NCBI GenBank assembly: GCA_022072455.1
Contig: JAJVHY010000034.1
Coordinates: 1-36,136, forward strand
Reading direction: 5' to 3'
Length of the DNA: 36,136 nucleotides
From: Verrucomicrobiia bacterium
Lineage (GTDB): Bacteria > Verrucomicrobiota > Verrucomicrobiia > Palsa-1439
Shown here piece after piece: positions 6,588 through 15,091 of this stretch (its first letter is position 1; each line of letters opens with the position of its first letter). Both the position numbers and the translations under genes were made by a program. The notes under the pieces are model-generated. The model searched no databases and was not told the origin of the DNA. It saw only the letters and a list, made by a program, of their open reading frames with translations.

Positions 6588-9500
6588 GGGACGAGTTTTA
6601 CCCGGTAATACCGGGCGGCGACAACCGGATTATTCGTGTAACTCATCGTTACACCGGTCGCGGTGTTCGTCGAGGAGAGATCGGCAAAGCCGCTGGTCAA
6701 TTGATCGGAATATTGCACGACGTATTGCTTGCCGATGACGCTCTTCCAAGTGATCACGGTGTCACCGGTCAGCAGGCGATTCACCGTGATGATCTGGAGG
6801 ACGTTCGCCGGGTCGGTCGGATTCGTACCGGCCCGATACTCGGCTTGAGCGTTTTGGCCGTCGCCGTCGCCGTCGCACGTCGCGCAGGACTGGCTGTTCG
6901 TCGTCGTGCCGGAGCCAGTCGGGTCGTAGTAGAGAATCCGCCACCAATCCGGGATGCCGTCCCCGACCGTGTCCGTCGTGCCGTAGTAGACGACGAGGGC
7001 GTTGTTGCCGGTGGCGGTCTTGAGCGGGCCTTGGATGTGGACGCGACCGGTGGCCAGATCGTAGTCGGCGGGCACCGGTACGTAAGGATTGCCGTTGGTC
7101 ACGATGAGAGTCGGCGGGTTGAAAGCCGGGAGGCGCAGGTACGTGTCGATGTTAAGGGCGCCGCTGGTGCGCTTGTTGAAGTCGAGACGCACGTGGCCGG
7201 TGTTCTCGGTAACGCCGACGTCGAACCGGTGCGCGCGGAACAGCAGGTTGCTGAAGCCCATCGTCGTCCATGCGGACGGGAGCTTCGGCGCGAAGTAACA
7301 GGTGTTGTTGCTCGCGACCGGTTTGTAGTCGAGGAACATCATGATCTGATCCACGAGCGTCAGATCGGCTTCCCAGAGATTCGGCCACGAGGTCTGGAGC
7401 CAGAAGCCGGGGTATTTTTGCAGCGAAACTTTCGGCGCGATCTGCTCCGCGCCGATGAGCATGTGGTCCATCTTGTTCGTCAGCAAGTTGAGCGTGTAGA
7501 AGTTGGTATTGATGAGGGCCTTGCCGCCGACGTAGTCCTGCCAGCGCGCGAAGTACATGCCGTACCACGACGTGGCGAGAAACCACGGGCTGTGCAGGTA
7601 GGCGCCGGGAGCGGTATTCCAATAGTTGTCGGTGTTCCCATTCACATTGTGGGCATACCGGTTGAGCAGGCCAACGATGTCGGGGTAATTGACGGTGTCG
7701 TTCTCGACGAGATTGTCGGTGTAACCACCCGCGGCTTGCCGGCCATGAATCCATTCGACCATGTTCGTCATGCGGGCGTCGTTCGCGGCGTAGGCGTCGT
7801 AGGGATAAACCATTCCTAGGTGACTGATGTCCGCCGGTTCGACTCGCGCATCAATCCGCGCATCGATACCGGTGCGGATCAGGTCAGCGCGGGCGCGGTA
7901 GGCGGTGGCCGTGGCGCTGAGGTTGAACGCGTCGGCGATGAGCGCGGCGTCGCGCAGGCCGCGGACGATGCTGGCGTTGCTGTAGATGAACAGAGCGTTG
8001 GAGTCTTCCCACACGTTGTTGCCATGGACGAGATTGTAGGTTTCGTCGAAATACAGGTTCGCGTCGTACGGCGAACCGCCCGGCGGCGCAAAACCGACGG
8101 AGTGGATCGCGGAAAACGCGAGGTTGGTGTAGCCGGCCAATTGCGCCGCGTCGCCGGTCAGTTGATAGAGATAGTTGACCGCCCACGGAACGCTGGCGGA
8201 TTCGTCGGGCTGCGCCGCGCTCCAGACTTTGTATCCGTTGGTCGTGTATTTCTGGAAGAAGTGTGACTTGAATCCTGCCGACGTGTCGCGAAACGCCACT
8301 TGATCGAGAAACCCCAAATAGCCGGCCGCAACGGTCGGATGGCCGAGCCGCGCAAACGCAATCGCCGCGTAACAACCATCGCGCGGCCACGAGAACGGAT
8401 ACGCGCCGTTGTGTGAGCCGGCAATGATCGCGCCGCTGGCGACGTCCTGATGGATGACGCTGATGAGCAGTTTACGTTTGAACAGCCGGTCGTAGTACGT
8501 GCCCGGCAAGTCAATCGTGACGCCGGCGCTCAACCAGTCCGACCAATACGCGTCGGTCGTCTGTTGGACGGCGGCCATGCTGTTGGTGTAGAACCACGGG
8601 ATCAGCGGACGCCCCCAGACGTTGTGCGTGCCAGTCTGCCCCGGTGCGTCGTCCCACGAACCGACGATCATGATGTCCACTTCATTGGTCTGCCCGGCCG
8701 GGATGGTGATGCGCTTGCCGAGCCAACCTTCCTGCGCATCGGTCGCGGTGTGATCGCGCCAACTGCCATCCGCCGGCTCACCCGCGCCAGTGACGGTATT
8801 GGTGACGTGTTTCAGCACGGTGGCGAAGTAGACGGAATTGTTCCGGTCGTACGAACTGGCCGACACCATTTTGTAATTGGCGCTCGCGAGGAAATTGCCG
8901 GAGCCGTCGTCGCCATAGCCATTCGCATTGCACCCTTCGCCGGTAATGGTGCGCGCGGTGTTGTCGTAGGCGACCATCGCGCTGTAATTCGTGCCGGCGG
9001 CGGTGCTTTCCCAATACATGCCGTCGTCAATGTTTGCACCTTTGATGTTGAAGTTCACGTCGTAGTAGAAATCCACCGTCCGCGCCGTCGCCTCGCGGTT
9101 GATGAGCAGGACGCGTTTGATGTACACGGCGCGATTCGTCCGCGTGGCATCCGCCACCACCGGCAGGGCATTCGTCGCCGGCACGAAATCGTACTGGATC
9201 ACCTGAATGTCATTGCCAGCAACCGTCAGCCGGTTGCTTGTCAACACCGTCAGCGTCTCGTCGCCCGACCATTGCTGGCCGACGTCGGTATAGTCCGTGC
9301 CGGTCTGGTTCTTGAGCCAGTGAATCGAGTTCGTCCCGCCGGTCACCAACCCGATCCCGGCCATCCCGGCAATGACGTTCATCTGGCCGTTGGCTTGTTT
9401 GTCGGTGCCACAACCAAACGGGCCGCCGATGAATTCTTCCGGACCTTTGTAGCCTTCGTTGGCGGTGCCCGACCCTTGCCGGTTGCCGATGCTGGGAAAG

Positions 9501-10120
9501 TAGATGTCGTACAAGGTGCCGTTGGCGTCGAGCATGCAGAGGATATACCCGTTGCCGACGACCGCTTGCTCTTTGTAATGATGAATTCGACTGGCCGGGT
9601 CGCTGGCGTAGCCGGCCGTTGCTCCCCCCGGCCACGGCAGCAGAACCCGGAAGCTAAACGCATTACTCGCAGCCACCGATTCGGTAGCGGTCGAGAATGA
9701 CTGCGTGTTGTTGCCGTATATAAACGTCGTATCGCGATCGGTGAATGTGATGCGGAAATAGTATTGAACAACGTCCCCGACGTTGAAGCCCGCCGGAATA
9801 ACGGTTTTCCAAAACTTGTCGTTACCGTTGATCGTGTCGTACGAGAGCGTGTTCGTGCTCCACGTCGCATCCGTGCTGCGCCGGTAAAGCAGTTGGCCGC
9901 CACTCTGGTCACCATCGAGGCTGAAACTGCCGTTGTAGTTGGTGACGCTGGTAAGCGGCGTGATAATCGACAGCGGATTGCGCATGCTCGGCACGCCACT
10001 GGGCTGGGCATTGACTGGGACGTGCCAGACGTTGCCGATGGCCGCGTAGGCCGCCACTCCGAGTGACTGAATCAGGATTGCCGCGCAAAAGACCCGCCCG
10101 AGATGATGACACTTGTTCAT
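6584..10120 (-). CDS. Secreted GH15 glucoamylase/glucodextranase-like protein
   Basis: This 1178-residue secreted enzyme probably releases glucose from starch, glycogen or dextrin ends. ATG 10120 is chosen over the upstream in-frame start because AGGAG lies 7 nt before it and a clean signal peptide begins there, ending near AAYA-AIG. Residues about 35-165 form an extra beta domain and about 175-540 the GH15 N-terminal beta-sandwich. The (alpha/alpha)6 catalytic domain spans about 555-925, with the family signature SWPRDGC (about 578) and a likely catalytic base in GAEQIAP (about 891). Near 1100 an acidic repeat DGDGDG looks calcium-binding. The last 70 residues form a beta-sandwich ending in ARYYRVKLVP, a type common at the ends of secreted verrucomicrobial proteins. 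Confidence 0.87.
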   Translation of the reverse strand: MNKCHHLGRVFCAAILIQSLGVAAYAAIGNVWHVPVNAQPSGVPSMRNPLSIITPLTSVTNYNGSFSLDGDQSGGQLLYRRSTDATWSTNTLSYDTINGNDKFWKTVIPAGFNVGDVVQYYFRITFTDRDTTFIYGNNTQSFSTATESVAASNAFSFRVLLPWPGGATAGYASDPASRIHHYKEQAVVGNGYILCMLDANGTLYDIYFPSIGNRQGSGTANEGYKGPEEFIGGPFGCGTDKQANGQMNVIAGMAGIGLVTGGTNSIHWLKNQTGTDYTDVGQQWSGDETLTVLTSNRLTVAGNDIQVIQYDFVPATNALPVVADATRTNRAVYIKRVLLINREATARTVDFYYDVNFNIKGANIDDGMYWESTAAGTNYSAMVAYDNTARTITGEGCNANGYGDDGSGNFLASANYKMVSASSYDRNNSVYFATVLKHVTNTVTGAGEPADGSWRDHTATDAQEGWLGKRITIPAGQTNEVDIMIVGSWDDAPGQTGTHNVWGRPLIPWFYTNSMAAVQQTTDAYWSDWLSAGVTIDLPGTYYDRLFKRKLLISVIHQDVASGAIIAGSHNGAYPFSWPRDGCYAAIAFARLGHPTVAAGYLGFLDQVAFRDTSAGFKSHFFQKYTTNGYKVWSAAQPDESASVPWAVNYLYQLTGDAAQLAGYTNLAFSAIHSVGFAPPGGSPYDANLYFDETYNLVHGNNVWEDSNALFIYSNASIVRGLRDAALIADAFNLSATATAYRARADLIRTGIDARIDARVEPADISHLGMVYPYDAYAANDARMTNMVEWIHGRQAAGGYTDNLVENDTVNYPDIVGLLNRYAHNVNGNTDNYWNTAPGAYLHSPWFLATSWYGMYFARWQDYVGGKALINTNFYTLNLLTNKMDHMLIGAEQIAPKVSLQKYPGFWLQTSWPNLWEADLTLVDQIMMFLDYKPVASNNTCYFAPKLPSAWTTMGFSNLLFRAHRFDVGVTENTGHVRLDFNKRTSGALNIDTYLRLPAFNPPTLIVTNGNPYVPVPADYDLATGRVHIQGPLKTATGNNALVVYYGTTDTVGDGIPDWWRILYYDPTGSGTTTNSQSCATCDGDGDGQNAQAEYRAGTNPTDPANVLQIITVNRLLTGDTVITWKSVIGKQYVVQYSDQLTSGFADLSSTNTATGVTMSYTNNPVVAARYYRVKLVP

Positions 10121-10156
10121 AGTCCGCTCTCCTGCTGCCAAGATACTCCGCTTCGC

Positions 10157-11035
10157 TCAGGGTGCGACAATTTTTACGGAGTTTTGATTACCGGCGGCAT
10201 CAGTGGCGGTTTCGGCGGCGGCGGGATCGAGCAGCCATTCGCCATCCACGACAAATTTGTATTGGTACTTGCCGGGCTTGAGATTGAGCTTCGTCGTCCA
10301 CATCCCGGTGGCGTCTTTTTGGAGCGGGTTGGCGGTGGCGTTCCATTGGTTGAATTCGCCGGCCACGCTGACTGCCTTGGCGGCCGGGGCGGCGAAGACG
10401 AAAGCGACATTACCGGCCGCAGGCGCAGCGGCTCCGGCGCGGACTTCGATGACGGAGTTGTCGCCTTCGGTGGGTTTGGTCGGGTCTTTTTCCCAGCGGG
10501 CGCCGCCGTCAATGACGTATTTGAATTGATACCGGCCGGGCGGGAGATCTTTGGTGAAGGTCCAGTTGCCGGCGCCGTCGTTTTGCATTTGCCACTCGGC
10601 TTTGCCGGTAACGCGCCCTTCCACGTTGTCGAGCCAGCGGTTGAATTCGCCGGCGAGGTGGACGGTCTGCGCCTTGGCGTCGGTAAAGGAGAACTGCGTG
10701 CCGGCGGCAACCGCGGCCCCACCGACGGTAATCATGGAGTTCTCGATGTCATTGACGGTTTTGCGGGCCGGATTTTTGGGGTCGAATTTCCATTCGCCAT
10801 CCACGACCAGTTTGTAGCCGTAGGTACCGGGTTTGAGGTGGAGGGTTTTGGTCCAGTTACCGGCGTCGTCCTTGGTCAGCGGGAGGGTTTTCCAATTGCT
10901 GAATTCGCCGGCGACCTCGACGGACTTGGCGGTGGGGTCGGCGTAGGTGAACGTCGTGGCCACCGCATCGTCGGCGTGGGCGCCGAGGGTGAGGCAGAGA
11001 TTGCAGACAATGATTTTGAGCAGGGTTGTTCGCAT
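10157..11035 (-). CDS. Secreted protein of three tandem CBM48-like glycogen-binding modules
   Basis: This 292-residue protein has a signal peptide (cleavage near AHA-DDA). The rest is three CBM48/AMPK-type carbohydrate-binding modules at about 25-100, 108-200 and 207-290. Each contains the pattern VxxAGEFNxW followed by KPGxYxYKxVVDGEW and DP. No catalytic domain is present. It probably binds starch or glycogen outside the inner membrane, concentrating substrate for the GH15 enzyme encoded next. GGAGTG stands 8 nt before the ATG. Only 15 bp separate it from the LacI gene upstream and 36 bp from the GH15 gene downstream. Confidence 0.88.
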   Translation of the reverse strand: MRTTLLKIIVCNLCLTLGAHADDAVATTFTYADPTAKSVEVAGEFSNWKTLPLTKDDAGNWTKTLHLKPGTYGYKLVVDGEWKFDPKNPARKTVNDIENSMITVGGAAVAAGTQFSFTDAKAQTVHLAGEFNRWLDNVEGRVTGKAEWQMQNDGAGNWTFTKDLPPGRYQFKYVIDGGARWEKDPTKPTEGDNSVIEVRAGAAAPAAGNVAFVFAAPAAKAVSVAGEFNQWNATANPLQKDATGMWTTKLNLKPGKYQYKFVVDGEWLLDPAAAETATDAAGNQNSVKIVAP

Positions 11036-11050
11036 GGTGATGCACTCCGG

Positions 11051-12079
11051 TTACGCGGCTTGGGGCGCGGGGCGCTTGGCGCCGCAGGACTCACGCACGG
11101 TCAGGTAAATCGGCAGGACTTCCTGAACGCGTTCCACTTTTTTGTGGATGAGTTCGATCAGCCGCTCACAGCTTTGCTTGCCGATTTCGTAGAGCGGTTG
11201 GTGAACGGTGGTCAGGCTGGGAATGGAATAGCTGGCTTGGGGGATGTCGTCGAAGCCGACGACGGCCAGGTCGGCGGGGACGCGGCGGCCCATTTCGGTC
11301 AGTTTGCGGATCGCGCCGAGTGCCATCTTGTCGTTGAGGGCGAAGATGGCGGTAATGCTCGGGTCGGCGGTGACGATTTCCGCGGCGGCCTTCATGCCGC
11401 CTTCTTCGGTGAGCCAGCCGTCCACAGTCAGTCGAGGTTGGATGACTTCGTTGAACGACTCGCAGATGTCCTGGCTGGTCTGGATTTCGTTCAAGCCGCC
11501 CCCGATGAAGCCGACGCGTTGGTGGCCGAGCCGGAGGAGATGTTGGGCAGCCTGCCAGGCGCCGTATTTGTAGTTGGAGACGACGTAGTTGACGTCGTGC
11601 TGCTTCGAGTAGCTGTTGACCAACAGGAACGGCCGGGTTTTGTCAGCGAAATCGGCGATGAATTTGTGCTTGTTGTTCGCGCCGATGAACAGCATGCCAT
11701 CGATGTATTTCTGGTCGTACAGCCGGATGTATTCGCGGCTTTCGATGAATTCGGCGCGAGCGATTTCCAGGAGAACTTTGAAGCCGAGCTTGGAGGCCTT
11801 GTCGTAGATGCCGCTGATGATTTCACCGAAGTAGACGTCCGCAAAGGCATGGCGCAACTGCGGCATCACGACCGCCAACGTGCGGGTATGCTTCCACGCG
11901 AGCGCGCGGGCCATGCGGTTGGGCTGGTACCCGAGACGTTTCATGGTCGCATGGACGCGGTCGCGGGTTGCCGCGCTGATGCGCGTGTTCCCGTTCAACA
12001 CCAGTGAAACAGTGGAGAGCGAAACCGCGCTTTGCTCAGCGATATCTTTAATCGTATAACGACGTTTGGCCTCTGACAT
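11051..12079 (-). CDS. LacI-family transcriptional regulator of the starch operon
   Basis: This 342-residue repressor has an N-terminal helix-turn-helix (YTIKDIAEQSAVSLSTVSLVLN, positions 8-29) and hinge helix (NRMARALA). A periplasmic-binding-like effector domain of about 275 residues follows. It is the first gene of the minus-strand cluster encoding starch-binding and amylolytic proteins, so it probably controls its own operon in response to maltose or a maltodextrin. That ligand is inferred from context only. A short palindrome at 12105-12115 just upstream could be its operator. The length is normal for the family and the frame is intact. Confidence 0.9.
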   Translation of the reverse strand: MSEAKRRYTIKDIAEQSAVSLSTVSLVLNGNTRISAATRDRVHATMKRLGYQPNRMARALAWKHTRTLAVVMPQLRHAFADVYFGEIISGIYDKASKLGFKVLLEIARAEFIESREYIRLYDQKYIDGMLFIGANNKHKFIADFADKTRPFLLVNSYSKQHDVNYVVSNYKYGAWQAAQHLLRLGHQRVGFIGGGLNEIQTSQDICESFNEVIQPRLTVDGWLTEEGGMKAAAEIVTADPSITAIFALNDKMALGAIRKLTEMGRRVPADLAVVGFDDIPQASYSIPSLTTVHQPLYEIGKQSCERLIELIHKKVERVQEVLPIYLTVRESCGAKRPAPQAA

Positions 12080-12104
12080 ATCAAGCCACCCCCTTGGCTA
12101 CGCA

Positions 12105-12115
12105 GCGATTTTCGC
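12105..12115. promoter_or_regulatory. Possible LacI-type operator
   Basis: GCGATTTTCGC is a perfect inverted repeat with a 3-bp centre, located 26 bp upstream of the lacI-family start in the divergent spacer (12080-12205). It is shorter than classical operators and lacks the usual central CG, so it is only a candidate. Confidence 0.2.
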
Positions 12116-12205
12116 AATAAACACCTAATAATCAAGCGTTTTATCTGCGAGACGGATTGACCCACCTGCCAAGCCTTGTTAGCATTTGGCCACGAGGTGA
12201 AAATC

Positions 12206-13750
12206 ATGAAGAAATTTGTCCGAAGCCTGCTGCCGTTTCTGCTCAGTAGTCCCCTGCTCTGCGCGGCTGAATTGGTGCCGGCCAAGTCCGCCGTCCCCAA
12301 ACTTGATTCACCCGCGGCTTACGTTCTCCAAAACAATACCGTCCTTATCGAACTCAGCGAGTACGCCGGCTATGCCGGCTTGATCGCGGCCAACGGCGGC
12401 TTGCAGCCGAATGAGGATTCGTTCTTCTTTCAGAAGCATGGCTTCAAAGTCGAAATCAAACTCAGCGAAGCCGAAAGCTGGTCCGCCCTCAACTCCGGCA
12501 AGCTGGCGGCGTCCGCCACGACGGTGGATGTTCTCGCCAGCTTCGGCCGGCAATTTCAAGTCACCGTCCCGGTGCTCATCGGTTACTCGCGCGGCGCCAC
12601 CGGACTGATTGTTCGGAACGACATCAAAAAGATCAACGAACTCCGCGGCAAGACCATCGTCACCGCGCAATTCACTGAAGCCGATTTCTTCATCCGGTAT
12701 CTGGCGGTGGAAGCTGGCCTGGCCATCAACATTGAGCCCACCCCTGATCCCGAAAAACTCAATCTCGTCTTCTGCGACGACGGTTTTGCCGCCGGTGATG
12801 CGTTTCTCGCCGACCTGAAATCCGGCAAGAACCAACTGGCCGGCTGCGTCACTTGGGCGCCGAAAACATCCACTGTCGTCGCCGACAGCGCCGGCAAGGC
12901 GCGCCTCCTGACGACGAGTCGCAACCTGCTCATCATCGCCGACGTTTTGGTGGTGAACAAAGGATTCGCCCAAGCGCACCCTGACAAAGTTACCGGGCTC
13001 GTGGCGGGATTGCTCGAAGGCAACCGGCGTCTCCGCGAAACCGGCAGTGGAGTGGATGTCGTGGCGCAAGCGTTCGGGTGGGACGCCGCGAAAACCCGGG
13101 CGGAACTCGACAAAGTTCATCTGGCCAACCACCCCGAAAATATCGCCTTCTTTTCCGGTGCGATTGACGCGGCCGGTAGTTTTGGCGGCATCTTTCAATC
13201 AGCGGTTTATGCCTACGGTCCCTTGATCAAGTCCCCGGCCGATAGCGATGTTTTCGCCGACCCCAAACCGCTGCAAGCGCTGGCCAAGACCTACGCGCAC
13301 CAGAAAATTGCGATAGCCCCGCTGCGAGGCAGCACGGAACCGGTCACCGTCGAAGGCGATCCGTTGTTGAGCAAAGACATCCGTTTTCTGTTTCAGCCGA
13401 ATTCGGCCAACTTGGATTTGAAAAATGCGACCAATTTGAAACAACTGGAAACAATCAAGAACCTGCTCCAAATCAGTCCTGGCTCGCTGGTGTTGTTGCG
13501 CGGCCATGTGGACAACTCCTTGCTCGAGAATTTTCGCAAGACCGGCGGCGAAACCAAAGTTCGGGAGATGGCCCTGCAGGCGGTCACGTTGAGCAAAAAT
13601 CGCGCGCTCGAAATCAAACGCCTCCTCCACGAACGCCACGGCGTGGAGCCGAGCCGGGTGGAATGCTTGGGCCGGGGCTGGGATGAACCCCTCGGCACTG
13701 ACCACGCACAAAACCGGCGCGTCGAAGTCCAATGGTTCACCGTCGAATGA
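12206..13750 (+). CDS. Periplasmic substrate-binding domain fused to OmpA-like domain
   Basis: This 514-residue exported protein starts with MKKFVRSLLPFLLSSPLLC; cleavage is likely after LLCAA. Residues about 35-370 resemble ABC-type solute-binding proteins of the nitrate/sulfonate (NMT1-like) type. Residues about 390-514 are an OmpA C-terminal-like peptidoglycan-binding domain, with LLRGHVDNS, KNRALEIKRLL and a final AQNRRVEVQW. ATG 12206 is chosen because GAGGTG precedes it by 7-8 nt. No ABC permease or ATPase gene is nearby, so it is unlikely to be a simple transport component. A sensing or cell-wall-tethered binding role is more plausible. Its stop overlaps the next gene's start by 4 bp. 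Confidence 0.8.
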   Translation: MKKFVRSLLPFLLSSPLLCAAELVPAKSAVPKLDSPAAYVLQNNTVLIELSEYAGYAGLIAANGGLQPNEDSFFFQKHGFKVEIKLSEAESWSALNSGKLAASATTVDVLASFGRQFQVTVPVLIGYSRGATGLIVRNDIKKINELRGKTIVTAQFTEADFFIRYLAVEAGLAINIEPTPDPEKLNLVFCDDGFAAGDAFLADLKSGKNQLAGCVTWAPKTSTVVADSAGKARLLTTSRNLLIIADVLVVNKGFAQAHPDKVTGLVAGLLEGNRRLRETGSGVDVVAQAFGWDAAKTRAELDKVHLANHPENIAFFSGAIDAAGSFGGIFQSAVYAYGPLIKSPADSDVFADPKPLQALAKTYAHQKIAIAPLRGSTEPVTVEGDPLLSKDIRFLFQPNSANLDLKNATNLKQLETIKNLLQISPGSLVLLRGHVDNSLLENFRKTGGETKVREMALQAVTLSKNRALEIKRLLHERHGVEPSRVECLGRGWDEPLGTDHAQNRRVEVQWFTVE

Positions 13751-14229
13751 GCGCCACCAACAAACAACCGAATCCGGGCAAAGGCGATTGGTGGTTGATC
13801 GTATTCTTCATCGGTTGCGTGGCGGTCTTGGTGGTGAGTGTGAGTTTCATCTGGCGGAAACTCGGCCAGCCCAAACCGGCGGCAACCCGACCTCCGCCGG
13901 CAGCCGCCCAGCCGGTCCCCCCAACGCCGCCGTTGGTCGTCACCCCACTGCACCAGCCGGCCCCGGCACCGCCGCTGGATGTGTCAGTGCGCGCGATTCT
14001 CAGCGACCCGGAAGCGTTCTTGGGAAAACTGATCCGCACGCCGGGGATTGTCCAGTTCCACGACACCAAAAAGGAGACATTCGATCTCCAGCAAGGCAAC
14101 TATGTTTTGCCGGTGAAATATCAGGGGCTGACCATCACCAGCCGGCAAGTGATGATCACCGGCATCTTGCGGCGGGATGAAAGTTTGAACACTCCCACCC
14201 TTGCCGCCCAGCAGATCGAGCCCCAGTAA
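13747..14229 (+). CDS. Membrane-anchored protein with proline-rich linker and small periplasmic domain
   Basis: This 160-residue protein has one membrane segment (about 15-37) and a Pro/Ala-rich linker (about 43-80). A C-terminal domain of about 75 residues follows, with the look of a small beta-barrel: FLGKLIRTPGIVQF, then TFDLQQGNYVLPVKY and ITSRQVMITGIL. An OB-like fold is a guess. The start ATG overlaps the stop of the OmpA-fusion gene (ATGA), so the two proteins are translationally coupled and probably work together in the envelope. The stop codon TAA overlaps the T-tract side of the converging pilin terminator. Confidence 0.72.
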   Translation: MSATNKQPNPGKGDWWLIVFFIGCVAVLVVSVSFIWRKLGQPKPAATRPPPAAAQPVPPTPPLVVTPLHQPAPAPPLDVSVRAILSDPEAFLGKLIRTPGIVQFHDTKKETFDLQQGNYVLPVKYQGLTITSRQVMITGILRRDESLNTPTLAAQQIEPQ

Positions 14230-14267
14230 AAAGCAGAACCCCCGCTCCGGGTGGAGCGAGGGTTCTG
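14228..14267 (-). terminator. Intrinsic terminator of pilin copy 1
   Basis: CAGAACCCCCGCTCC (14234-14248) pairs with 14253-14267 with one mismatch and a 4-nt loop. Read on the minus strand, five T residues follow. It lies 51 bp downstream of the pilin stop. An almost identical copy lies at 15000-15039. Confidence 0.8.
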
Positions 14268-14318
14268 AACTTACGTCTGAGCTGGGGTTAACTTAACCCA
14301 GCCGATTCGACTCTCGAA

Positions 14319-14705
14319 TCAATACGTGCCCCATTCGATGCCGACGCCGTCAAGCGCTGACTTCGTGGAGGTCGAGATCGCAACGTTGTTGCTCTCGGCG
14401 AGCGTTGTGGAGATCACGAACGCGTTATTCACCGCGTCAGCCGACGGCAGACCGCCTTTGACATACGTGGCCACTTCCGCCAAGACGATGGTGTCACCAA
14501 CTTTCATCTTCTTCTCGATCGCCCACTGATCAATGGCCGAGTCAATCTGACGGGCATCATTGAGGCTGCGGCGGCCTTGGGACTGCTTACGAGCTTTCAC
14601 GAAGCCCGGGATCGCGAGCGCGGCCAACAGACCGATGATGGCAACGACGATCATGATTTCAACGAGCGTGAACGCGGCTTTGTTACTGCGGATCTTACTG
14701 ATCAT
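14319..14705 (-). CDS. Type IV pilin/type II secretion pseudopilin-like protein, copy 1
   Basis: This 128-residue protein has a class III signal peptide. A short basic leader (MISKIRSNKAA) is followed by FTLVEIMIVVAIIGLLAALA, with Glu5 of the mature protein present and Ala instead of Gly at -1. The C-terminal part is a small globular domain whose DARQIDSAIDQWAIEKK segment is typical of the PulG-like subgroup. It should be processed by a prepilin peptidase and assembled into a pilus or pseudopilus. GGGAG stands 7 nt before the ATG. It ends SALDGVGIEWGTY where copy 2 ends SALANVGIEWGVY; otherwise the two proteins are identical. No other pilus genes lie nearby. Confidence 0.88.
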   Translation of the reverse strand: MISKIRSNKAAFTLVEIMIVVAIIGLLAALAIPGFVKARKQSQGRRSLNDARQIDSAIDQWAIEKKMKVGDTIVLAEVATYVKGGLPSADAVNNAFVISTTLAESNNVAISTSTKSALDGVGIEWGTY

Positions 14706-14759
14706 GTTTCTACTCCCTTTATTATGGTTTTGTTTGGTTCAACTACGCCAAACCTCTTT

Positions 14760-14775
14760 AGCAGTGGGTATGCCA
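14760..14775 (-). promoter_or_regulatory. Sigma-54-like -24/-12 promoter of pilin copy 1
   Basis: On the minus strand this reads TGGCATACCCACTGCT. The TGGCA and TGCT elements are spaced exactly as in RpoN promoters (TGGCAC-N5-TTGCW), with GG and GC 10 bp apart. It lies 54 bp upstream of the start codon. Pilin genes are often RpoN-dependent. Confidence 0.6.
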
Positions 14776-14999
14776 CAGCCGAAATCCGGCCATTTCACCC
14801 TGATTTGCCTCCGAATATCTCATTCCTGTGTGGCCAAGCTGATAACCCGTTCATTCTTGCGACAAACAAAATCGAGCAACGCCCGAAACCGGAACGAGTC
14901 AAGATGCTTCATCACGGTTGAATGGGAGGGCGAACCTCCCGGCGAGCCACGGCTCAGCAGGAGCTTCGCACTCCCGCAACCCTTCGATTGCAACACACG
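14776..14999. repeat. Spacer between pilin copies with a double-hairpin repeat
   Basis: No gene is seen. At 14924-14940 GGGAGG and CCTCCC form a hairpin with a GCGAA loop, and GAGCC/GGCTC (about 14944-14955) form a second. The phrase GGCGAACCTCCCGGCGAGCC is a dispersed element I have seen as an intergenic repeat in related genomes. The start of the stretch may hold upstream activator sites for the pilin promoter, but none can be named. Confidence 0.4.
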
Positions 15000-15039
15000 A
15001 AAAAGCAGAACCCCCGCTCCGGGTGGAGCGAGGGTTCTG
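15000..15039 (-). terminator. Intrinsic terminator of pilin copy 2
   Basis: The stem 15006-15020 with 15025-15039 is the same as in copy 1, followed on the minus strand by five T residues. It separates copy 2 transcription from copy 1. Confidence 0.8.
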
Positions 15040-15091
15040 AATTTACGTCAGAGCTGGATCCGAACTTAACCCAGCTTGTTCGCCGAATGGA

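Larger units (their letters stand above)
14228..14775 (-). repeat. Tandem duplication unit 1 (terminator, pilin gene, promoter)
   Basis: This unit of about 548 bp matches 15000-15547 at an offset of 772-773 bp. The coding parts are almost identical and the unit includes both the terminator and the -24/-12 promoter. Similarity stops immediately upstream of the promoter and at the terminator T-tract. Confidence 0.85.

Noticed and set aside
6701-9700. Long plus-strand frames opposite the GH15 gene
   Set aside because: They are shadows of the high-GC GH15 coding region, with no motifs and no start signals.
10103-12007. Plus-strand open frame of about 630 codons
   Set aside because: It runs antisense through both the CBM48 protein and the LacI regulator, whose domains are unmistakable. 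The antisense product has no recognisable motif.
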